From Sphingobacterium bovistauri (lineage in GTDB: Bacteria; Bacteroidota; Bacteroidia; Sphingobacteriales; Sphingobacteriaceae): a stretch of DNA of 64,000 nucleotides. Position 1 is the first letter of the stretch; each line of letters begins with the position of its first letter. The position numbers were made by a program, and so were the translations under genes. Location: assembly GCF_020295405.1 (NCBI RefSeq), contig NZ_JADEYP010000015.1, positions 28,074 through 92,073 of the forward strand, written 5' to 3'. The notes beneath the pieces were generated by a model. The model was not told the DNA's origin. It saw nothing but the letters and a program-made list of their open reading frames with translations, and made no database searches. This document shows positions 1 to 10,600 of this stretch, one piece after another.

Positions 1-1262
1 GCTGTTACATATCCTGGCTCGATATAAAAACGCTCGGATGAAACTGCAGTCCTCGTGCTCATGTAATTTGTAAAATCCAACGTTTTATCTTCCTCTATAG
101 GAACACCGTTCTTTGTATAAAACTGCTTTGCAATTTTAATTGGAGCGCCCCATACACCTTGCAATTGGAATCTATCGACATTTCCACCTCGCGCCAACGG
201 CGGCATACACAATGCTTCATTGACAAAGTAACTATTCGATAATCCCCAAACAACCTCTTCTCCCCAACGTTCTGTTACAGCATTGCGAATATTCAACTGT
301 GTTTTAGTTTGAGTACTCAGATTATATCTATCATTAGTGTATTTATACAATTTTACATTATATAATTCGGCTATTTCTATAGCTGCTTTTGCCGCATCTC
401 TCGCCTTTTCCCATTTTAAAGGATCAAAAGATGTATTGACTAAACTTACACCATCTTTATCTTTAAAATCTGCATAGTCGGAGTTACCATTGAATAATGG
501 TGATGCTGCCAACAACAAAACACGAGCTTTTATAGCTAAAGCTATTGGCTTAGTTACTCGTCCTAACTCTGTGTTCTCATCGGTGATACTTTCAGGCAAT
601 TTTTCAGCTGCTTGATCTAATAATGTTGAAATAAAATTTACCACATCATCTACAGGCATTCTTTTGTAATACAAATCTTCTGGTTCAGATGCTTCAGAAG
701 CATTGACGTCTATAATTGGAATTGGTCCATACATACGCATCATGTAGAAATGATAATAAGCTTTTAAGAATTCGACCTCACCGATCCATCGTTGACGTTC
801 AAAATCATTTAGATCTGGTACCACATTTTCCTTTTTGACAGTCTCTAGAAAGATGTTACAGTGTCTTATCGCTTGCCATATACGCAAATAATTATATCGA
901 CCGTCACCACCTTTCAAATCGCCTCCCCACTCATTAAAGTATGGTTTAGCTCTATTTTGCATTCCTTGCGCTATTCTGAAAGCAGGATGCCAATGTACCT
1001 GATCATTTTGTGGTAACCAGATTTCATCACCAGACATCATACCTACATTAAACCAACCATCTCCATTTTCTGGTAAGTAGGAATAACAGGTGAAAAGGTA
1101 TTTCTCAGCTTCAGTTCTCAATTTGAAAGCGTGATCAATGACAGACACGTTGTCAGGTACGATATCCAAAAATTTAGAACACGAATTAAATAACATTGAA
1201 AATGAAACACATATCGCTGAGATTCCTACTTTAGCATTTCCCTTTATTTCTCTTATTTTCAT
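1..1262 (-). CDS. SusD/RagB-family outer-membrane lipoprotein (partial, C-terminus beyond window)
   Basis: The minus-strand frame is open from an ATG at 1262 to the window edge, giving about 420 residues without a stop. The start reads MKIREIKGNAKVGIS, followed by a hydrophobic stretch and a lipobox-like FNSC at about residue 28, so it is probably a surface lipoprotein. The text after it (FLDIVPDN, then a helical region with LKAYYHFYMMRMYGPIP) is typical of SusD nutrient-binding proteins, which cap a SusC channel and capture glycans. It begins 19 bases after the SusC gene on the same strand, the usual susC-susD order. The glycan cannot be told from this fragment. The C-terminal part, roughly 100-200 residues, lies outside the window. 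Confidence 0.9.
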   Translation of the reverse strand, partial: MKIREIKGNAKVGISAICVSFSMLFNSCSKFLDIVPDNVSVIDHAFKLRTEAEKYLFTCYSYLPENGDGWFNVGMMSGDEIWLPQNDQVHWHPAFRIAQGMQNRAKPYFNEWGGDLKGGDGRYNYLRIWQAIRHCNIFLETVKKENVVPDLNDFERQRWIGEVEFLKAYYHFYMMRMYGPIPIIDVNASEASEPEDLYYKRMPVDDVVNFISTLLDQAAEKLPESITDENTELGRVTKPIALAIKARVLLLAASPLFNGNSDYADFKDKDGVSLVNTSFDPLKWEKARDAAKAAIEIAELYNVKLYKYTNDRYNLSTQTKTQLNIRNAVTERWGEEVVWGLSNSYFVNEALCMPPLARGGNVDRFQLQGVWGAPIKIAKQFYTKNGVPIEEDKTLDFTNYMSTRTAVSSERFYIEPGYVT

Positions 1263-1281
1263 AATTTTCAAGTAATTAAGG

Positions 1282-4200
1282 TTATAAATTAATTTGAATA
1301 CCTACGTTGTAAACAGCTTGTAATGGATACCCTAATCCATTGCCTCTCATTTCAACATCCCAAAGTTTGAAATCGCTAATCAAAAACAGATTAGCCCCCG
1401 ATAAATACACACGAGCATTTTTGATATGTAATTTTTCAAGTGATTTTATGTTGTATCCTATATCAATGCTCTTCAATCTTAAGAAGCCACCATTGCGCAT
1501 CCACCATGTAGATGTTTGATTATTTGGCCCTACTCTCCAAGTACTCAGTCTCGGCCACATAGCATAGGTATCCTGATTGCTTTCCGACCAATAATCATCT
1601 GATATAACTTGAAGTAAACCTGTTTGATTTCCTAAGTTTCCTGTTGCAGTTTTAGTGAAATTAAAAAATGGTTGAATTTGAGCTGAATTTATAAAGAAAG
1701 AATATTGAGCTGCTCCTTGAAAGAAAAAGCCGAAATCAAAGTTTTTATAACCAAAACTTGATCCAAATCCATATAATACTTCTGGTTCTGTCGGATAGCC
1801 GATTGGAACTCTATCATCGTCATCTATCAATCCATCACGTGTGATGTCGCGATATTTTATATCTCCTGCCAATAATCCAATATCTCCGAATTGTGTAGGA
1901 GAATTCGCTACTTCATCATCATCGATAAATAAACGTTCAGCAATGTACCCCCAAGCTTGGTTGATTGAATATCCCTTACGCGCTAGGTGCGATAAATTAT
2001 CCGTGTATGGCAACTCATCTACTTTTACGATTTCTGTAGTAGCATAGGTAAATGTTCCACGTGCATCCATCCAGAAATTCTGTGAAAAGTTCTTTCTATA
2101 ATTTAATGATAGATCTACCCCTTTTGAATTAACTCGTCCATAGTTAGACCATGGATTTGCCATCAACCCTGAAGCATTATCAATACCTGAAACGGGCTGC
2201 AATATATTAGATCGTTTTTGTTGAAATACATCCACAATAAGATCCAATTTATTGGCAATACTGATATCAGCTCCTAGATTCAATTGTTTTGATAATTCCC
2301 AGGTAATATTTGGATTCGCATATCTTGAAATTGATAATCCTGGTCTGGAATAGCGTGGAGCACCATCATCTCGTCCAAATACTGTCCCGTACGAACTGTT
2401 ATTTAAATTGACATTCGATAAATAAAAGAATCTATCTCCTGTACTCCCAATCGCATCATTACCTACTAAACCATAGGTTCCTCTTAATTTGAAGTTACTT
2501 AATATAGGTTTAAGCGGTTCGAAAAATGGTTCTTCAGAAAGTCTATATCCTATACCAAATGAAGGGAATATCCCCCAACGGTGATTGGAATCAAATCGCT
2601 CAGATCCATTATAACCAAAATTAAACTCCGCTAAATAGCGATCTTTGAACCCGTATGTAAAACGTCCTGATACCCCAGCATTGCGACTAGGAAGTGTTTC
2701 AATTAATGAACTATTTCCAGATACAGATTCATAACTTGAAATATAAGACACAAGCATAGCACTTACAGCATGCTTTTCAGCGAAAGTTCTGTTGTAATTT
2801 ATAGTTCCTTCTAACCAAACCCTAGAATCGACATCACTAGGTGCTGTACCGTAACCTAAGTATTCTGTTCCTGTAGGTTGCAAAGCGTTAGTTGACCCAT
2901 CATTTAATGCCTTTAAATTATATGATCCATCCTGAGAATTTACTATAGCTTCGTAATAAAAAGGCGTATAATTTCTGCTGGTACTTGAATGTGCATATCT
3001 TCTTAAATAACCCATCGCACGCGCTGAAAGACCTTCTGTTATTGCATTTAAGTCTTGCTTTACTTCAATTTGAGGCTGCAAATTTGAAGTTTTATACGTT
3101 TGATAACCCTTTACCATCTCTGCATATGGATTCATATACATGTTAGAACTAGTAGATAAGTCCGAGTTTCTGGTCTGCGTAGATCCGAATAATGGATGTT
3201 CTAAGAACGGTAGTTTTGATGCTGGATAAATTGCTGGAAAAAAGACAGGGTTTGCATTCATCGCATTATCAAAAGTACGCGCTCCTCCACCTATCGGACC
3301 GGTATAATCATCAAACTGTCCATACATCCTTACGATTGCCGTTGTTGTCTTAGTAACATTAAAATCTACATTGACACGTAAAGAGTAATTATTCAATTTG
3401 ATATTACTATTAAAATCATTGATCGGCTCGACATTCAATACGCCATTATCACGATTGAACGTACCAGCGATATAATACCTTCCCCGTGGTGTACCTCCAG
3501 AAATGTTTAAATTATATCCCTGATTGTTGGTATAATCCTTTATTAACATAGATACCCAATCATTACTTGGAAATAAATAGGGATCTTCTCCATCCATTGT
3601 ACTAAAAATTTTATTTTGTGAATATGGCTCTATTCCGTTGGGCGTTCTCGTCAGAGCCGCTTCATTTGCCATACGCATATAGGTAATATTATCTGCAAAT
3701 TTTAAATTTTTAGTATTTGAAGAAAGTCTGTTTTCTGCTCTAAAATTAAATTTTGGAGCACCATCCATACCCATTTTGGTATTGATGAGAATAACACCAT
3801 TGGCACCACGTGCTCCATAAACAGAGGCTGCCGCCGCATCTTTCAAAACAGAAAAATCAGAAATATCATCTGGTTGAAGTCGCGCCATATCAGTAGGAGA
3901 GGATTCAATTCCGTCAATTAGAATTAATGGATCTTGTTTTCCTGTACCAAATGTTGAAAGACCTCGAATATAAAATGTTGAATTATCCGTTCCCAATCCT
4001 GGTTCACCGCTACTTTGGAAGGCAATCATACCCGCGACACGACCTGCCAATGCATTGGTAAGATTTGATGAAGCAGTTTTTAATTCCTTAACGTTCACCG
4101 TAGTGATAGCACTCACTAGACTAGCCTTCTTCTGTGTACCACCAAATCCTGTTACAGTAACTTCTTCAATTTCTGATTCAAGCTTGTCTAGAAAAATATC

Positions 4201-4497
4201 AAGTAATATTTCATTATTAGATTTTATTGGTTGATTGGTTAAATTAACAGTCGCTGATTTGAATCCTACAGATTGAAAATCAACTTCAGCTTGTTTATTG
4301 GTCGTAAACTCAAATCTTCCGTAAGCATCGGATGATACAGTGAGTACTTTTGCCCCCCTTACTTTTATAGATACACTAGGAATTCCACCTGTAGTATCTC
4401 GTACGACACCTCGGACTTTTACATCTTGGGCAATACTTTCAAGAGAAGAAATGGCACTTAAAATGATTGTGATAAATATAAGTCGTAATCCATTCAT
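1282..4497 (-). CDS. SusC/RagA-family TonB-linked outer-membrane transporter
   Basis: This 1,071-residue protein has a signal peptide (residues 1-23, ending SIAQ), a carboxypeptidase-regulatory-like beta domain at about 25-110 and a TonB-dependent plug with EVTVTGFGGTQKK near residue 112. The SusC plug signature SVLKDAAAASVYGARGANGV lies near 215-235, followed by a long beta-barrel ending in the hydrophobic strand YNVGIQINL. SusC proteins import oligosaccharides across the outer membrane with a SusD partner, here the next gene downstream. No sigma/anti-sigma pair or hybrid two-component regulator is visible beside it. The start ATG is followed directly by the signal peptide. Length is normal for the family. 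Confidence 0.95.
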   Translation of the reverse strand: MNGLRLIFITIILSAISSLESIAQDVKVRGVVRDTTGGIPSVSIKVRGAKVLTVSSDAYGRFEFTTNKQAEVDFQSVGFKSATVNLTNQPIKSNNEILLDIFLDKLESEIEEVTVTGFGGTQKKASLVSAITTVNVKELKTASSNLTNALAGRVAGMIAFQSSGEPGLGTDNSTFYIRGLSTFGTGKQDPLILIDGIESSPTDMARLQPDDISDFSVLKDAAAASVYGARGANGVILINTKMGMDGAPKFNFRAENRLSSNTKNLKFADNITYMRMANEAALTRTPNGIEPYSQNKIFSTMDGEDPYLFPSNDWVSMLIKDYTNNQGYNLNISGGTPRGRYYIAGTFNRDNGVLNVEPINDFNSNIKLNNYSLRVNVDFNVTKTTTAIVRMYGQFDDYTGPIGGGARTFDNAMNANPVFFPAIYPASKLPFLEHPLFGSTQTRNSDLSTSSNMYMNPYAEMVKGYQTYKTSNLQPQIEVKQDLNAITEGLSARAMGYLRRYAHSSTSRNYTPFYYEAIVNSQDGSYNLKALNDGSTNALQPTGTEYLGYGTAPSDVDSRVWLEGTINYNRTFAEKHAVSAMLVSYISSYESVSGNSSLIETLPSRNAGVSGRFTYGFKDRYLAEFNFGYNGSERFDSNHRWGIFPSFGIGYRLSEEPFFEPLKPILSNFKLRGTYGLVGNDAIGSTGDRFFYLSNVNLNNSSYGTVFGRDDGAPRYSRPGLSISRYANPNITWELSKQLNLGADISIANKLDLIVDVFQQKRSNILQPVSGIDNASGLMANPWSNYGRVNSKGVDLSLNYRKNFSQNFWMDARGTFTYATTEIVKVDELPYTDNLSHLARKGYSINQAWGYIAERLFIDDDEVANSPTQFGDIGLLAGDIKYRDITRDGLIDDDDRVPIGYPTEPEVLYGFGSSFGYKNFDFGFFFQGAAQYSFFINSAQIQPFFNFTKTATGNLGNQTGLLQVISDDYWSESNQDTYAMWPRLSTWRVGPNNQTSTWWMRNGGFLRLKSIDIGYNIKSLEKLHIKNARVYLSGANLFLISDFKLWDVEMRGNGLGYPLQAVYNVGIQINL

Positions 4498-4932
4498 TGG
4501 TTCTAGTTTTTATTGGTAATAAATTTCATTTTGAAAGGAATGGGAAGGAGACCTGGTCGTCCTTAAACCACATATTTCATTTAGGTGATCCTCATAATTT
4601 ATTCTCGTTTATAGTAGGTAAATTGGTTTTCAAATATTTTTCAACATACGTAGTGCCACTAAATACAACCGTTTATTTATAAAGAGTTTAATTCCTTATA
4701 AGAAACAATTAGTGTTATTTTGACACTTATTTAAAAGCAAAAAAAATTACTCACAATATAGTAATGTCTATTAATTAATTGTTAATGTGACACTTATTGA
4801 ATTGAGTGTAAAAATCCTATGTTTTTCAAACGGCAAAAAAAATACAATAAAGTTTTGAGCAGCTGATTATAATTTGGTTATAGAATTAAATGTAGAAACA
4901 TTTTTTATGAAATCAAAATTTTTGTAACAAAA
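4498..4932. promoter_or_regulatory. 435-bp AT-rich gap upstream of the susC gene; probable promoter/leader region
   Basis: No gene is supported here; the short plus-strand ORF at 4497-4682 has no recognisable content. The segment must carry the promoter of the minus-strand susC gene. An 11-bp direct repeat, TGACACTTATT, occurs at 4721-4731 and 4788-4798, 67 bp apart. The first copy is preceded by AGTGT, so AGTGT-N7-ACACT forms a short inverted repeat at about 4711-4727. These could be regulator sites, but that is inference. I found no clear TAnnTTTG promoter box for the minus strand. Confidence 0.4.
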
Positions 4933-5418
4933 TTATAGACATAATTGCATTACGTAATCATCCAATACATAGCCATAATAAGGTATATCGATCTCTTGGA
5001 CAACTTTAAAATTCATTTTTAGATAAAAATAATAAGCTTTATTTCCTCTATTGACATTTAACTCAAGTATTGATCTATTCATTTCCTTTGCTTGAGATAT
5101 AGCAAAGTTTATTAAGCCATTACCGACTCCCCTTCCTTGCGTCTCTGGTAAAAGATATAATTTTTCAATTCTTAGAATCTGACTATCCTTAATCTTTAAT
5201 CCAATGAAACCGATAGGTTTATGGTGATAATATGCAATGTAAAAGTCCTGATCATTTTGCATACTTTGCTGTAGAGCTTCTATACTGTAGCTCTTTTCCA
5301 ACATAAATTCCATTTGATTTGGAGTCAAAATTCCTTTATATGTAGGAAAATAAATTTGATGCGCCAATCTGTGGATGATTGATGCATCCTCTAACCTTGC
5401 TCTATGAATATTTAACAT
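4933..5418 (-). CDS. GNAT-family N-acetyltransferase
   Basis: This 161-residue protein has the GNAT fold. The N-terminal part MLNIHRARLEDASIIHRLAHQIY is motif-C-like. The acetyl-CoA pyrophosphate loop Q-G-R-G-V-G-N-G (motif A) lies near residues 93-101, after EKLYLLPE. The C-terminal motif B, ELNVNRGNKAYYFYLKMNF, ends in the common YxKxGF-type pattern. GNAT enzymes move an acetyl group to an amine; the substrate cannot be told. Its start codon abuts the stop of the upstream ThiN-like gene, so the two are probably cotranscribed. It is the last gene of the minus-strand run before the susC promoter region. Confidence 0.88.
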   Translation of the reverse strand: MLNIHRARLEDASIIHRLAHQIYFPTYKGILTPNQMEFMLEKSYSIEALQQSMQNDQDFYIAYYHHKPIGFIGLKIKDSQILRIEKLYLLPETQGRGVGNGLINFAISQAKEMNRSILELNVNRGNKAYYFYLKMNFKVVQEIDIPYYGYVLDDYVMQLCL

Positions 5419-5979
5419 CTAAATTTCCTCTCCAACAAAAACAAAATTATTCGAATTCATTTCTAATGTAACGAACCCGTCTTGTTCTACTTCAAAGATA
5501 TTTCCTTCAATAAATTGCAAACCATTAAATGACTTCAGGATACTCGTGTCGATAAACATACTTTGCCCCTTAATTTTCCATTTTTCATAACTAGATTGCA
5601 CCGTAACGTATCGAATTCCCTCAGAAAAAACAACAACATTTATACGCTTTGCAAAGTCAAGATAAATAGTCGAACGTTCCTTCGCCAAAACATTAACAGC
5701 CTTATAATTAGAATCAATCAAATACTGAAGAGAATCTTCAACAAAATTAGATTTTGGAATTAATTGTTTTGTTTCCTCCTGATTATCTACTATACGATTT
5801 GAATACAAAACATCCAATTTGATGTCTTGGGCTAGAAAATAATCGAAATTTTCTTCATTGGTAATAATAGTTGGCGACCATTCTAGAATTTGTCCTAGAT
5901 ATTCTTCAGAAAGTGCTTGAAAGTCTTCTACGACAAGTGCTGGCTCCTGATTTTCACGAACAATATGATGAGAAGACAT
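5419..5979 (-). CDS. Degenerate thiamine-pyrophosphokinase-like protein (probable pseudoenzyme)
   Basis: This 186-residue protein starts MSSHHIVRENQEPAL and continues with GQILEWSP, IKLDVL, YLIDSNYKAVNVL, YEKWKIKG and EQDGFVTLE. From memory, these match conserved landmarks of the thiamine pyrophosphokinases (ThiN) of Sphingobacteriaceae in the same order. The catalytic landmarks are missing. The GDFDS-type motif after DVL is replaced by YSNRIVDN, the DKTDLEKA motif is reduced to VEDSLQ, and the GxRxDH motif after AVNV is replaced by ERSTIYLD. It should therefore not phosphorylate thiamine. It has an intact frame and sits between an M20 amidohydrolase and a GNAT gene. It could bind thiamine or a relative, or be a decaying paralogue. 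Confidence 0.65.
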   Translation of the reverse strand: MSSHHIVRENQEPALVVEDFQALSEEYLGQILEWSPTIITNEENFDYFLAQDIKLDVLYSNRIVDNQEETKQLIPKSNFVEDSLQYLIDSNYKAVNVLAKERSTIYLDFAKRINVVVFSEGIRYVTVQSSYEKWKIKGQSMFIDTSILKSFNGLQFIEGNIFEVEQDGFVTLEMNSNNFVFVGEEI

Positions 5980-5985
5980 AAGAGA

Positions 5986-7176
5986 CTACTTGGTTAATTT
6001 GCTGTAAGCTATATATGTCATCAATCCAATACTTAATTCTAACGCATCTTCATCAATGTCAAATGTAGGCGTATGAACAGCAGAGTGAATTCCCTTTGCA
6101 CTATTTCCTGTACCCAAACGATAAAAACAAGCATTAGCAGCTTGAGAATAATAAGAAAAATCCTCGGCAGCAGGCCACAAATCTAACTCTACCACATTTT
6201 CCTCTCCTAAATAATCAATAGCAGCTTCTCGAGCTAATGCTGTTGTCGCTGGCTCATTTACCAAATATGGGTATCCTTTACGGACCTCGATATCACAGAT
6301 CGCATCCATGCTCTCAGCAATACCCGTAGCAATTTTTACGATCTTCTCATGTGCTTGTGCACGCCATTCCTCATTGAATGTACGGAAAGTGCCTTCCAAA
6401 TAAACTTCATCAGGAATGATATTCGTAGCTCCGTTACCTATAATCTTACCCCAAGAAAGTACAGTAGGTATGCGTGGATCCGCAAAACGACTAACTACTT
6501 GTTGAAGCGCAGAAATAACCTGTGCAGTAATAGCTATTGGGTCGATGTTTTGGTGAGGCTGAGCGCCATGGCCACCCTTGCCACGAATAGTCATAAATAA
6601 CTCGTCGCATGATGCCATGTATTGACCCGAACGAAACCCAACTTTGCCTACTTCTATAAATGGCATCACATGCTGACCAAATACAGCCTCAGGACTAGGG
6701 TTGTTCAACACCCCTTCTTTAATCATTATAGATGCACCACCTGGCAATTTTTCTTCACCAGGTTGAAATATTAATTTTACCTGCCCCCCAAAATGAGGCT
6801 TCAATTCATTCAAAATCTTTGCAACTCCTAATAATGAGGAGGTATGCACATCATGACCACAAGCGTGCATTACTCCGATGTTTTGAGAGCCATATTCTCT
6901 TCCTTCAACCTCCGTGATTGGCAAAGCATCCATATCAGCACGCAATGCAATTACTCTTCCAGATTCCAAATCTCCTGTAATAAGACCTACCACACCGGTA
7001 TTAGCCATAGATTGATAAGGTATACCTAATTTCTCCAATGTCGTTTTGACATAAGCCGAGGTATTATATTCTTCAAAAGAAAGCTCTGGATTGCGGTGGA
7101 GATGGCGACGGATTTCTACCGTCTCAGAAAAATATTTCTTTGCCAACTGTTGAATGTCACTCTTAATATTGGCCAT
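5986..7176 (-). CDS. M20-family amidohydrolase (N-acyl-amino-acid or hippurate hydrolase type)
   Basis: This 396-residue protein is typical of the M20D metallopeptidase/amidohydrolase family. Metal-binding motifs are visible: MHACGHDVH (about 103-111), the PGEE pair (about 139-142), and a dimerisation-domain GKGGHGAQPH. A late IHSAVHTPTFDIDE segment supplies the last metal-site histidine. These cytoplasmic enzymes remove acyl groups from amino acids or cleave indole-amino-acid conjugates and related amides. No signal peptide is present. It ends 7 bases before the ThiN-like gene and starts 13 bases after the SPOR gene, consistent with one transcript. The natural substrate is unknown. Confidence 0.92.
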   Translation of the reverse strand: MANIKSDIQQLAKKYFSETVEIRRHLHRNPELSFEEYNTSAYVKTTLEKLGIPYQSMANTGVVGLITGDLESGRVIALRADMDALPITEVEGREYGSQNIGVMHACGHDVHTSSLLGVAKILNELKPHFGGQVKLIFQPGEEKLPGGASIMIKEGVLNNPSPEAVFGQHVMPFIEVGKVGFRSGQYMASCDELFMTIRGKGGHGAQPHQNIDPIAITAQVISALQQVVSRFADPRIPTVLSWGKIIGNGATNIIPDEVYLEGTFRTFNEEWRAQAHEKIVKIATGIAESMDAICDIEVRKGYPYLVNEPATTALAREAAIDYLGEENVVELDLWPAAEDFSYYSQAANACFYRLGTGNSAKGIHSAVHTPTFDIDEDALELSIGLMTYIAYSKLTK

Positions 7177-7188
7177 GTTATAGTTGAT

Positions 7189-7644
7189 TTATTCCCAAAC
7201 CCAAATGTCTTCCTGGAATACGAAAACACTTTTATATTGAGAACGGATAGTGTTCATAAATTCGTTCGCTTGACTTCTACTTCTAAAATCACCAACCTTT
7301 ACCCTATAGTTGGGTGACGAATAGGTAATATAAGTATCCATATCCGAGTATTGATTTTTAAATCTAGCCTGCATAGAATAAGCCTCACTACGATTTGAAC
7401 CCGAATAGACTTGAACTCTAAAGCCTTTACGTTTAACACGTGAAGCTCTAGTCTTATCAACGGTTTTGGTACCTAAACTGATAAGACGAGCTGTTGTTGG
7501 ATTGATCTCATTTGCTGCTCTAAAGTTTTGCAACAATGTAATAAGTGAATCTTGTTTGACCTCTACATTACCCTCTTGCCCCTTAGCTTGAATACAGATC
7601 AAGCAAATAGCACTAAATAAAATCAATCCTTTACTATACAACAT
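7189..7644 (-). CDS. SPOR-domain protein, secreted
   Basis: This 151-residue protein has a signal peptide (MLYSKGLILFSAICLICIQAKG) and a basic linker (TRASRVKRKG). A C-terminal SPOR domain spans about residues 74-148: GFRVQVYSG, then YRVKVGDFRSRSQANEFM and VFQEDIWVWE. SPOR domains bind denuded peptidoglycan glycan strands, usually at division sites, so a cell-envelope role is likely. It lies between secA and the amidohydrolase on the same strand. No other domain is visible. Confidence 0.9.
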   Translation of the reverse strand: MLYSKGLILFSAICLICIQAKGQEGNVEVKQDSLITLLQNFRAANEINPTTARLISLGTKTVDKTRASRVKRKGFRVQVYSGSNRSEAYSMQARFKNQYSDMDTYITYSSPNYRVKVGDFRSRSQANEFMNTIRSQYKSVFVFQEDIWVWE

Positions 7645-7680
7645 CTCTTATATAACTCCTTTATTATAGAATTGTACGAT

Positions 7681-10600
7681 TTATTTACCGTGACAATTTT
7701 TGTATTTCAATCCTGAACCGCAAGGACACTCGTCATTACGACCAACAGTTTGTTCTTTACGGATTGGTTGTGTAATCGCTATGTCTTCTTCAGATACACC
7801 TGTTGGCGAATCTAAATCTTCTTTTGTAGCTTTTAAATTAGCTGGTTGAGCAGGGATGGGTTTCGCTTCCTCAATATTTTGAGGCTGTTGCTGACCTGGT
7901 ATCTCACCTTTGAATAAGAAGCTTACTATATCTTTATTCATAGAAGCAAGCATTACTTTAAATAAATTAAATGCTTCCATTTTATAGATGATGATTGGAT
8001 CCTTTTGCTCGTAAACAGCATTTTGCACGGATTGCTTCAAATCATCCATTTCACGCAAATGCTCTTTCCATGCGTCATCAATTAAAGCAAGAACTATGCC
8101 CTTTTCAAATGATCTGAATACATCTTCTCCTTCTGATTCAACAGCTTTTCTCAAATTCGTAGAGACTTGAATACCACGAATACCATCTGTAAAAGGAACA
8201 ACAATATTCTCAACCATATCACCACGCTCAGCCAATACATTTTTCAGTACCGGAAGTGTCTGCGTAGCTACTGTTTTAGCCTTATTCTGATAATGTGATA
8301 TTACTTGAGAGAATAACTTATCTGTCAGATTTTCTACATTACTAGATGTAAATTCTTCTACGGTGATTGAAGGATCTAATGCAAAGATACGAATTACCTC
8401 TATTTGGAATTCATCAAATGAACCACCCTCCTTAGAGCTTATTACTAAGTCTTCAACGACATCATAAATTGTATTATTCAAATCTACATCCAGACGTTCA
8501 CCAAACAAAGCATTTTTACGTTTAGAATAGATTACATTACGTTGCGAATTCATTACGTCATCGTATTCCAATAGACGTTTACGAATACCAAAGTTATTTT
8601 CTTCTACTTTACGTTGTGCGCGCTCAATAGATTTTGTAAGCATACTGTGTTGCATTACTTCTCCATCCTCAACCCCCATTTTCACCATGATGTTTGAAAT
8701 TCGCTCTGAGGCGAATAAACGCATTAATGGATCTTCAAGAGACACAAAGAATTGTGACGATCCAGGATCACCTTGGCGACCTGCACGACCACGTAACTGG
8801 CGGTCAACACGACGAGATTCATGACGTTCTGTACCAATAATAGCCAAACCACCCGCTTTAATAACTTCTTCTGTCAACTTAATATCCGTACCACGACCTG
8901 CCATATTTGTCGCGATAGTTACTTGACCCGGATGACCCGCTTCTGCAACAATTTCAGCCTCACGTTGGTGCAATTTCGCGTTCAACACGTTGTGTTTGAT
9001 ACCACGTAATTTCAACATACGACTCAATAATTCTGAGATCTCAACCGAAGTAGTACCCACTAAAACTGGACGACCTGCTTCAGTCAATGTTTGGATTTCT
9101 TGCGCTACAGCATTGTATTTCTCACGTGCTGTACGGTAAATAAAATCTTGCTTATCCGTACGTGAGATACCTCTATTCGTAGGAATATCCACGACATCAA
9201 GCTTGTAAATTTCCCAAAGCTCACCAGCCTCAGTTGAAGCGGTACCCGTCATACCAGCTAATTTGTGATACATACGGAAGTAATTTTGTAAAGTAACGGT
9301 TGCATACGTCTGTGTAGCGTCTTCTACCTTTACATTTTCTTTGGCTTCGATAGCTTGGTGAAGACCATCTGAATAACGACGACCGTCCATGATACGACCT
9401 GTCTGCTCATCTACAATCTTAACTTTGCCTTCATCAACGATGTATTGATCATCAATTTCAAAAAGCGTGTATGCTTTCAACAATTGATTGATCGAGTGAA
9501 TACGTTCTGCTTTTACTGAATAATCACGTAATAATTCATCTTTACGGGCAGCTTTTTCTTCTAATGGAGCATCGGAATTTTCAATATCCGCGATTTCGCT
9601 ACCTACATCAGGTAATATAAAGAAACTAGCATCTTCGCCTTGTGCCGTGATTAATTCTATACCTTTTTCAGTTAATTCAACTTGGTTGTTCTTTTCGTCA
9701 ATTACAAAGAAAAGTTCTTTATCTGCTTTTGGCATATGACGATTTTGTTCCTGCATGTAGAAATTTTCAACCTTTTGCAAGATTTGACGGTGATTATTTT
9801 CACTTAAAAATTTAATCAACGCCTTATTTTTTGGTAATCCTCTGTATGAACGGAATAAAGCTAAACCTCCCTTTTCAGGATCTGTATCACCAGCTGCTAT
9901 AGCTTTTTTAGCTTCATTGAAAACTGTGTTTATATATGCTTTCTGTGCGTTTACCAAACGCTCGATACGCGGTTTTAATTGATAGAATTCATGCTGATCT
10001 CCCATTGGGATCGGACCAGAAATAATTAATGGTGTACGCGCATCATCAATTAATACAGAATCCACCTCATCAATCATAGCAAAATGCAATTTGTGTTGAA
10101 CCATTGCATCAGGAGTTTGCGTCATATTATCACGCAGGTAATCGAAACCAAATTCATTGTTAGTTCCGTATACGATATCAGATTTGTAGGCCTTACGACG
10201 CTGAGGTGAGTTTGGCTGGTGCTTATCAATACAATCTACAGATAATCCATGGAATTCAAATAATGGAGCGTTCCATTCAGAGTCACGTTTAGCTAAGTAA
10301 TCATTTACTGTAACGATGTGTACACCCTGACCAGATAAAGCATTCAAATAAGTAGGCAAAGTTCCAACTAAAGTTTTACCCTCACCGGTCATCATTTCTG
10401 ATATTTTACCTTGATGCAATACAATACCACCAATCAGTTGGACATCATAGTGAACCATATTCCAAGTCACTTCATTACCGGCGGCCAACCATTTATTAGC
10501 CCATTGCGCTTTGTCTCCTACGATAGTAACATTAGGCTTGCGTGCCGCAATTTCTCTATCGAAATCTGTTGCCGTAACATCCAATAGAGGATTCTCAGTA

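Noticed and set aside
1841..2047. Plus-strand ORF inside the susC gene
   Set aside because: It is the antisense shadow of a clear SusC gene, with no recognisable content. The same applies to other antisense ORFs across the window.
4497..4682. 61-residue plus-strand ORF in the susC upstream gap
   Set aside because: No recognisable sequence or start signal; it overlaps the first base of the susC gene and the gap is AT-rich.
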